This document shows positions 57,607 through 64,000 of a stretch of 64,000 bases of DNA, one piece after another; position 1 is the stretch's first letter; the number at the start of each line of letters is the position of its first letter. Origin of the DNA: Datura wrightii (lineage: Eukaryota > Streptophyta > Magnoliopsida > Solanales > Solanaceae); assembly GCA_035772735.1 (NCBI GenBank), contig JASDFA010000006.1, positions 12,170,001 to 12,234,000 of the forward strand. The letters run 5' to 3'. The notes beneath the pieces are model-generated. The model did not search any database, was not told the DNA's origin, and saw only the letters and a program-made list of their open reading frames with translations. A program made the translations under genes and the position numbers.

Positions 57607-58090
57607 CTAATATATTTCATCATCAGGGATGTCTGGGTTCAAAAATTTCATAGGATCTTGGATCATTTCTTGATAATTCAATGTAGATTTAACCCTTTCA
57701 GGAACAGGCACAAGTGGAATGATGCTATCTCTATCAATAACACCGTCAATTAGCCCATATTCTAAAGCTTCAATAGGAGACATGTAACGATCTCTATCAA
57801 TATCTTTCTGGACTTGTTCATATGATCGTCCAGTGCAGTTGGAAAGAATTTTAGTAACATTGTCCTTGTTATGCATTATTTCTCGGGCTTGAATTTCCAC
57901 ATCTATTGCTTGACCGCTTGCACCTCCAAGTGGTTGATGCATCATAATTCGAGTATTAGGCATTGCGTAGCGCTTTCCTTTGGTACCACCACCAAGGATT
58001 ATTGAAGCCGTGGAAGCTGAAATGCCAAGTGCAACTGTGGATACATCGGCCCTCACCAACTGCACAACGTCGAAGATAGCCATCGTTGCG
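57607..58090 (-). CDS. CLPP4: Plastid ClpP4 protease subunit, C-terminal exon (5' part outside window)
   Basis: One exon, opened by the acceptor TTTAACAG|CGCAACG and ending at TAG 57609-57607, encodes about 160 C-terminal residues of ClpP4, a nuclear-encoded subunit of the stromal Clp protease. Motifs: MAIFDVVQLVRADVSTVALG, SASTASIILGGGTKGKR with the catalytic Ser, MPNTRIMMHQPLGGASGQAI with the catalytic His, DRDRYMSPIEALEYGLIDGV with the Asp, and the ClpP4-specific tail NPDIPDDEIY. Paralogues ClpP3 and ClpP5 have AASM at the active serine, so STAS supports ClpP4. The exon starts in mid-codon. The transit peptide and the FLG…NSPGGS part are not found up to 64000, so the preceding intron is at least 5.9 kb and holds the LINE at 61.4-64 kb. 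It lies upstream of CYCLOPS in the same orientation. Confidence 0.93.
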
Positions 58091-59603
58091 CTGTTAAACA
58101 GAAAGAGGTACATCAGAAGAGAGAAAAGGTAAAAGTATTTCTACAGAGGATTCCACATTTTTTATTAACAAAATGACATGAATGCGTGGAGACAAGCTAA
58201 GATAAACATGTGAATGCTGACAAAACTGAAATTTGCAAGTTGAAAAACTAAATTTTGATGCATGGGCCTCGTATGTTCACTCAGCCTTCAGCATGGATAT
58301 GTAAAAAAAGTTGGACCTGATTCTGATATCCTTATAATATACAGTGAGTGGAAAACCAAATGTTTCTATGCAGTCACAAATGAAGTTCAACTCTCAGTTA
58401 TCAACTCACATCCAAAAGAGGCAAAGAAATTTCACATGATATGGGGGGAGGGGGAGAGTGTAGAGGCTATTACACTAATGGGTTAAAGATAAGTGCAAAA
58501 GGAACAAAATAAAGAGGCACTAGGTCGTTGGTTTTTGACAAAATCAAAGTAAAAGGAAGGGAAAGAGTGTACATGCCCTTGAGATATCATGGATCTGCTC
58601 TCAAAAACTGATACTCCTAAAATAAATGCAATTGAAAAGGACTAATAATGCATGTTTTGCTCAACAGTCCTAACTAAAACTTTCGTAGACACCAAAGAGT
58701 AGATCATATAGACACTAATTATTTTCTCTATTAAACCCCTGCTTGTTAGTATAAGAAGGTAGATATCTTTTCCCCCTTAATCAAAGATTCAACCAGTAAC
58801 CAAAGTTGGATTACTTATTTTGCTCTCCTCTCCTACATGTCACAAACTTTGTCTGCCTTCGGGACCATCTTTGCATGCATATTTTTGGATAATTTCAAAG
58901 ACTCCCTCCAATTTTCGCATTTTTGCTTTGTAACACTAATTTTCTCAGTAGTTTACAATACTACACTATCTCCCTTGTTTTAATTTCTTTGGAACAATCT
59001 TTTAACCTGTTTATCATTAACTAAAAAAAATTACAATGTGCCTACTCTACCGTTTCTGTGAGTGGGTTCATGAACATTAATAATCATAAGAGAATCAACT
59101 TAAAAGGAAAGGGACTTTATGTTAAGAGGGCAACCGTTGTCATCTGTCCATTGTAAGGTTATTCAGAAGAGGATCATAAACCATTCAGTCAAATTTTATG
59201 TATATCTTAAATGAAAACTAACGACAATCATTAGCAATCCATGATGAAAACAAAGATATAGCAGGTTTTAATGGAGATAGTAACATGAGATATTAATTTC
59301 CAAGCTCAAGGGACCCAAATCCATTTTCGCCACTACACGTCACGTAGACAAGCCATTTTCATCTTTATTTTCTTCATACATTGCAGACATCAGAGAAGCT
59401 GTCTGGGAAGAAGAGAAACTAATTCCAAAGGAATCAGATTTTTTATTTTTAAAGAATTTGGTAAAGAGGATATTCATAAATTAATTAATTAGAAAAGCGT
59501 AATTTTTGTATATTAATGATAAGTAGGTATAAGAATTGTTATAAAGAAATCAAAAAGGGAAGTAAATGCAGTATCATAAAGTTAGTGTTTTTTTGATAAG
59601 CCA

Positions 59604-59791
59604 CAAGGGGGCAGTGATGGAGCAAGGGTATCGTAGGGGGGTTCGTCGAAAAATTACACTATATATATAAGGTCAAAATTATTTTTTATGTATAATAATA
59701 AATATTGAATCCCCTTGATTTCTTCATGTGTGTAAACCTCTTTATATTTTAAAACCCTTAGTAAAAATTACGTTGTGCCACTGCAAGGGAA
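59604..59791. mobile_element. hAT-type MITE (CAGTG ends)
   Basis: The element is 59612-59783: left CAGTGATGGAGCAAGG, right (reverse complement) CAGTGGCACAACGTAA. The 8-bp flanks CAAGGGGG and CAAGGGAA agree at six positions. Same family as the elements at 16308 and 51945. Confidence 0.65.
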
Positions 59792-60270
59792 GTTAGTGTT
59801 ACGAATCAAAACTTGAGGAGGCGGCCTATGAAATTATCCCCCTCAGCAAGTTCTTTATATGCACCTACTTTCGTACCAAATTAACTTAAGACAAAATGGT
59901 TCAACTACCCAACCTAAGGCATAAAGCCAATTAAGTATTCAGTTGACATGTGGGAAATTAAGAAGATCTATTAGAAATCAATAAACATAGAGGAAAAGTT
60001 TTTTTGATGACTTTAAAGAAAGCAAAAGTAAGCCAACAGGGATCTCCTTTAATAAGATAAAGATATAAGGGGGGGGTGGGGCAGAAAATATTGAGGTTTT
60101 GGACTGCATGCTTCTCTAAATTAACATTATTAGCAAGTGTAGGCTATCTAGAGCAACATATAGACATCACGCCCCCTTACTGCACTTTCAATGAACTCAA
60201 GTATATCGTGAACTATAATTCATGATACCTGGTCATTTAGCTCAGCAAATAATATTTTGTCAGTCCAAAA

Positions 60271-60395
60271 ACAATACAACAACAACATACTCGGTGCAAT
60301 CCCACAAGTGAGGTCTAAGGAGGGTGGTATGTACAAAAACCTTACCCCTACCTTATGAAGGCGGAGAGGTTGTTTCCGAACGACCCTCGCCCAAG
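60271..60395 (-). mobile_element. Au-type SINE
   Basis: On the minus strand: GCGAGGGTCGTTCGGAAACA, the GTAGGGGTAAGG block, AGACCTCACTTGTGGGATTG and CACCGAGTATGTTGTTGTTG, with the TTG tail. It is more complete than the copy at 40.2 kb. Confidence 0.85.
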
Positions 60396-60584
60396 TAAAA
60401 CAATCCAAAGCAAGTTTGAAAAGGAAATACAGTAGTGAAGAGAAGACATGTTGAAAATAATAAAGAAAAGAACAATGACAACAACAAATAATACGTTAAT
60501 CAAAGCAAAAGAAGTCAACAAGTGGTAATAAAATAGCAGAGACAATAGAAGAGCAGTAATAACACATATAATTGAACATAGTAG

Positions 60585-60805
60585 TTAATTAAGGCTTAGT
60601 CGTGTTGGTACATCTGGATTTTGCTAGGTTCGTATTTAGTAAGGTTAGAGATTTGTAAGTGCAGGATAATAGTGAGATTTGGAGAACATCTAGTTTTAGA
60701 GAATCCATAAATTTTATTGTAGAAATGAAATGGGCCTAAATAAAGTTAAATGGATGTAGAGAATTCATACAACTAACCTCAACTAGATTATCATTGAGAC
60801 ATAAT
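60585..60805 (+). repeat. RTE LINE/SINE 3' end fragment
   Basis: AAGGCTTAGTCGTGTTGG, then after about 120 bp AAAGTTAAATGGATGTAGAG AATTCATACAACTAACCTC and ATTGAGACATAATTAG correspond to the 3' untranslated end of plant RTE elements (normally …TTTGGGATTGAGGCGTAGTTG). Diverged. Confidence 0.5.
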
Positions 60806-60810
60806 TAGGT

Positions 60811-61022
60811 GTGGGCATGGTATGGTAAATATCGAATACCATGCCAAAACCGAAATTTTTGCTACCGCAGTTTCAGTATTATGGTATTTGGTATGCGTTT
60901 TCAAAAGTTTTGGTATTCGGTACGATATTTATAAGAAGAATACCGAAATGCCAAATATCATACCGAAGAACATAGTCACATGTACAATTCATAGATATTA
61001 TTGTAATACTAGCAAATATATA
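60811..61022. mobile_element. hAT-type MITE, left part (GGTATACCGAATACC family)
   Basis: GGTGTGGGCATGGTATGG and then repeated ACCGAATACC/GGTATTCGGT subterminal words (60830-60975) are the hallmark of a hAT MITE family with the terminus GGGTGGGCATGGTA. No matching right end was found, so it is truncated. Confidence 0.6.
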
Positions 61023-61379
61023 AAATAGTATTAGTACAAAACTAATGATTTATGTGTTGGAACTTTGACTGCCTTATCTTGATTAAGCTGTTCTTTTTGT
61101 GTAATTGATTAACGAAGGGAATAACATGCTTGTACTTTCTTTTGAATATTTCTACACACGTAAGGTGTTAGTATGATATAATTGAGACGTTTCTTGAAAA
61201 TCAAAGTCATAATTCTCTATTATATTTTTTTTAAAACTTTAACAAGTATTATATCACCAAAAACAGTACTTAGGTAGTACTGAAACCATATTACAAGATA
61301 CTCTAATATCCCCTATGATCTATTCAGATTGAATCTAAAACATCTATAAGTCATTAGAGTAGATCTGGTTACACCAAAA

Positions 61380-64000
61380 ACAAAGCAGTAAAATGAAGTT
61401 CAGTTTGATCTTTTGTACATCATTTTCTATGCTTTCAAAGCACCTAGAGTTACTCTCCTTCCAGATTGTCCACCAAATGCATGCTAGGATCATTCTCTAT
61501 CTCTTCTTGTCCTTTGCTTGTGCTCCAGCTTCTTCCCAACTTATAAGAGTTTCTGAAATTTTCCTTGGCATGAACAAGGATATTCCTTTCAGATTTAAAA
61601 TAATACTCCATAGATGTCCTGTGAATCGACAGTGTAGGAATAGGTGATTTACTGTTTCTGCTTCTCTCTTACATAGAAAGCATCTAGAACTTAATATGTG
61701 TCCCCTTCTCATCAGGTTATCTATTGTAAGAACAGCCTCATTTGCTAACAACCATTTGAAGCATGCTACTTTATGAGGGACTCTAGCTTTCCAGATTTGC
61801 TTTCATGGCCAATTAGTTGTTTGTTGAGAATGTTGGCTCATCTGATTATATGCCTCCTTGACTCTGAACCAGCCCCTGCTACTTCCTTGCCACCAAAGGA
61901 TATCCTCCCCCTGTTGAGTCTTAGTGAACTTATCAATAGAGCAGTAGAAATCGGTCACTCTTTAGATTTTCCAGTCATTGATTTGCCTTCTGAAATTGAT
62001 GTTCCAGCCTTGGGGTGTCCACAACGCAGCTACAGTCCTGCTCTGGTGTGTCAAAGGTTGTAGATGTCAGGGAAAGCCACAACCAGACTAACCTTCCTCA
62101 AGCCACCTATCCTTCCAGAAGTCAGTTCTTCTCCCATCCTTTACCACTATCTTAGTTTGAGCTTTCAATTCATTCCACAACATTCTGATGGATCTCCACA
62201 AACTAACCCCATAAGTAGTACCAACTTCTTTGGTCATCCAATCATCCTCTAGTTCATATATAGCTTTAATTACTCTGCCCCATAGAGATTGATGCTCACT
62301 CGACAATCTGCACAGTCATTTCATTTTAAGTGCTTTGCTTTGTATCTTAAGATTTTTGACTCCCAAGCCACCCTTTCTCTTCCCTGAAGTGACCGTCTTC
62401 TATCTGACCAGACTATAGGCCTTCTTATCTTTGTTTCCTTGCCACAAAAACTTCCTCCTGATGCTATCCACCCTATTGACGACCCCTACTGGAATAGGCA
62501 ATAAAGACATCATATATGTTGGAAGAGCATCAAGAACTGCTTGGATTAGGGTCACTTTGCCTCTGAAGGACAGATATTGTGTCTTCCATCTTACTAACTT
62601 TTTCTCACATTTCTCCACTACTGTATTCCATATCTCTGCTGACTTTGATCTGGCTCCCAGTGGCAGTCCCAAATAGATGGTAGGTAAAGAGCCCACTTCT
62701 CCTCCTAACACTGCTGCCAGCTGGTTCATTTCAGGTACTTCATTGATGGGGAATAAAAAGCTCTTCCTCCAATTTATGTGTAAACCTGATAGCCCTTCAA
62801 ATAACACTAAAATGACCCTTAGATATCTCAGTTGATCCTTCTTTGCATCACACAGGATGAGTGGTCATCTGCATATTGAAGATGAGTCACCTCTAGGCTC
62901 TAGTTTCCAGTCTTTGCTACTTCAAAGCCCTTTATCCACCCATAACCATGGGCTCTTTTGATCATGTTGTTAAGACCTTCCATGACTATGACAAAAAGAA
63001 AAGGAGACAATGGATCACTTTGCCTGAGACCCCTCTGTGCTTTAAAAAAGACCACAGGTGAACCATTTATCAATACAGAGAAGCTGACTGTTGATATGCA
63101 AAACTTAATCCAGTTTAACCACTTCTGCCCAAAACCCATTCTTTCCAGCATATTTAATAGAAAGTTCCAATTTACATGATCATAGGCTTTTTCAATGTCC
63201 AGCTTGCAAAGTACCCCAGATTTCTTGAGTTTCTGCCTCGAGTCTACTACTTCATTGTCTATCAACACTGCATCCATAATTTGCTTGCCCTTGATGAATG
63301 CCATTTGGCGAGCATCCACCAACTTGGAGATTACACCTTTCAACCTTTCTATCAGGACCTTTGAGAATAGTTTGTAAATGCTACCAATCAGACTAATAGG
63401 TCTATAGTTTCTAAGTTCTACAGCTCCTTTCTTCTTTGGAATGAGTGCTATGAAAGTAGCATTTATACTCTTTTCAAACACTTACTTTATCATGAAAGTT
63501 TTTGAAAGCTTTCATGATATCCAGCTTCACAATTTCCCAGCACTTGATGTAGAACCCCATAGTAAAGCCATATGGGCCTGGTGCTTTCTCAATAGCACAC
63601 ATTGTCAGACATTTTAGAACTTCCTCTTCTTCAAACTCCCTCTGTAGAACCTCCTTATCTTCTGTTGTTAAAACTGGACCATTTACAAGTTGGTTGATAC
63701 GCCTTCTGCAGTCTGTTTCTGTATATAACTTCTTATAGAACTCAGTAATCTCTTCTTCTATTCTGTTTGTATCCTTTGTGATCTCACCATTGACGGATAG
63801 TTTATCGATCTTATTGTACCTCTTATGAGCATTTTCTATCCTATGGAAAAATTTTGTATTCTTGTCTCCTTTTAACCACAAGGCTCTTGAATTTTGTCTC
63901 CAGGCTATCTCTTCATTTTTAAGCAATGTTTCATACTCCAAACTTAGTGCTGCCTTCTTCTCATCCTCTTCCTCTGTCAGAATTCCGATTCCCATTATAT
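61380..64000 (-). pseudogene. L1-type LINE, 5' end beyond window, multiply frameshifted
   Basis: The minus strand carries the second half of a plant L1 ORF2 in several frames: an endonuclease-RT linker (63995-63474; RALWLKGDKNTKFFH), RT (63481-62900; NYRPISLIGSIYKL, DIEKAYDHVNW, GLRQSDPLSPFLF) and the YADD catalytic box at 62875-62864. After a frameshift come the RT thumb (62807-62400; INWRKS, YLGLPLGA, YLSFRGKVTL), a connecting domain (62306-62088; FWKDRWL) and zf-RVT (61751-61497; CFLCKREAETVNHLFLHC). Frameshifts near 63480 and 62860 and several stops show it is dead. YADD itself is intact, but QGD in the RT motif reads QSD. Probably within the CLPP4 intron. Confidence 0.92.

Larger units (their letters stand above)
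58091..61380. other. Probable CLPP4 intron sequence with SINE, RTE and hAT remnants
   Basis: No coding exon is recognised on either strand. I looked specifically for the missing ClpP4 N-terminal motifs (FLG…, NSPGGS) on the minus strand and found none. The insertions are listed separately. Confidence 0.6.

Noticed and set aside
1..64000. CRISPR array, operon or bacterial-type system
   Set aside because: The sequence is plant nuclear DNA with spliced genes; no regularly spaced repeats with unique spacers were seen.

Overview
This is nuclear plant DNA, almost certainly from a Solanaceae species. Three things point there. The exons have GT-AG introns and very AT-rich flanks. The interspersed repeats (Au-type and SolS-type SINEs, RTE and L1 LINEs, Stowaway, hAT and CACTA elements) are those common in Solanaceae. 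The proteins have close plant counterparts, and a complete CYCLOPS/IPD3 gene means an arbuscular-mycorrhizal host, which excludes Brassicaceae. I cannot name the species from sequence alone.

Layout. 1-19 kb holds no recognisable host gene and is built of transposable elements: a probable tandem series of Helitron-like elements (2.1-7.3 kb), a clean non-autonomous hAT element (6.0-6.8 kb), a Mutator-like long-TIR element (8.75-9.9 kb) and a 5.2 kb CACTA element (11.1-16.3 kb) with perfect TTA target duplications and a TNP2 gene that has lost its core. 19.2-21.2 kb: a two-exon DUF946/Vps62-like gene (+). 21.8-24.8 kb: a complete four-exon UFM1 gene (-), convergent with it. 24.8-33.2 kb: AT-rich, transposon-rich intergenic DNA. 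33.2-42.5 kb: a five-exon gene (+) for an unnamed three-span membrane protein with a Cys-rich loop; its introns contain RTE and L1 LINE remnants, SINEs and a Stowaway MITE. 44.6-51.8 kb: the 11-exon CYCLOPS gene (-), whose first intron must use a GC-AG splice pair. 55.3-58.1 kb: the 3' part of the nuclear gene for plastid ClpP4 (-). 61.4-64.0 kb: a frameshifted L1-type LINE (-) cut by the window edge, probably lying in the ClpP4 intron, because the upstream ClpP4 exons are not in the window.

The genes do not form an operon-like or biosynthetic unit. They are unrelated housekeeping or signalling genes: ubiquitin-like modification (UFM1), symbiosis signalling downstream of CCaMK (CYCLOPS), plastid proteolysis (ClpP4) and two proteins of unknown function. 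I joined all exons by eye from reading frame, splice consensus and recognised protein families. I saw no convincing new multi-gene system. The most useful observations are the GC-AG intron of CYCLOPS, the deleted CACTA transposase, the tRNA-Glu/RTE chimeric SINE, and the partial duplication of a splice-acceptor region.
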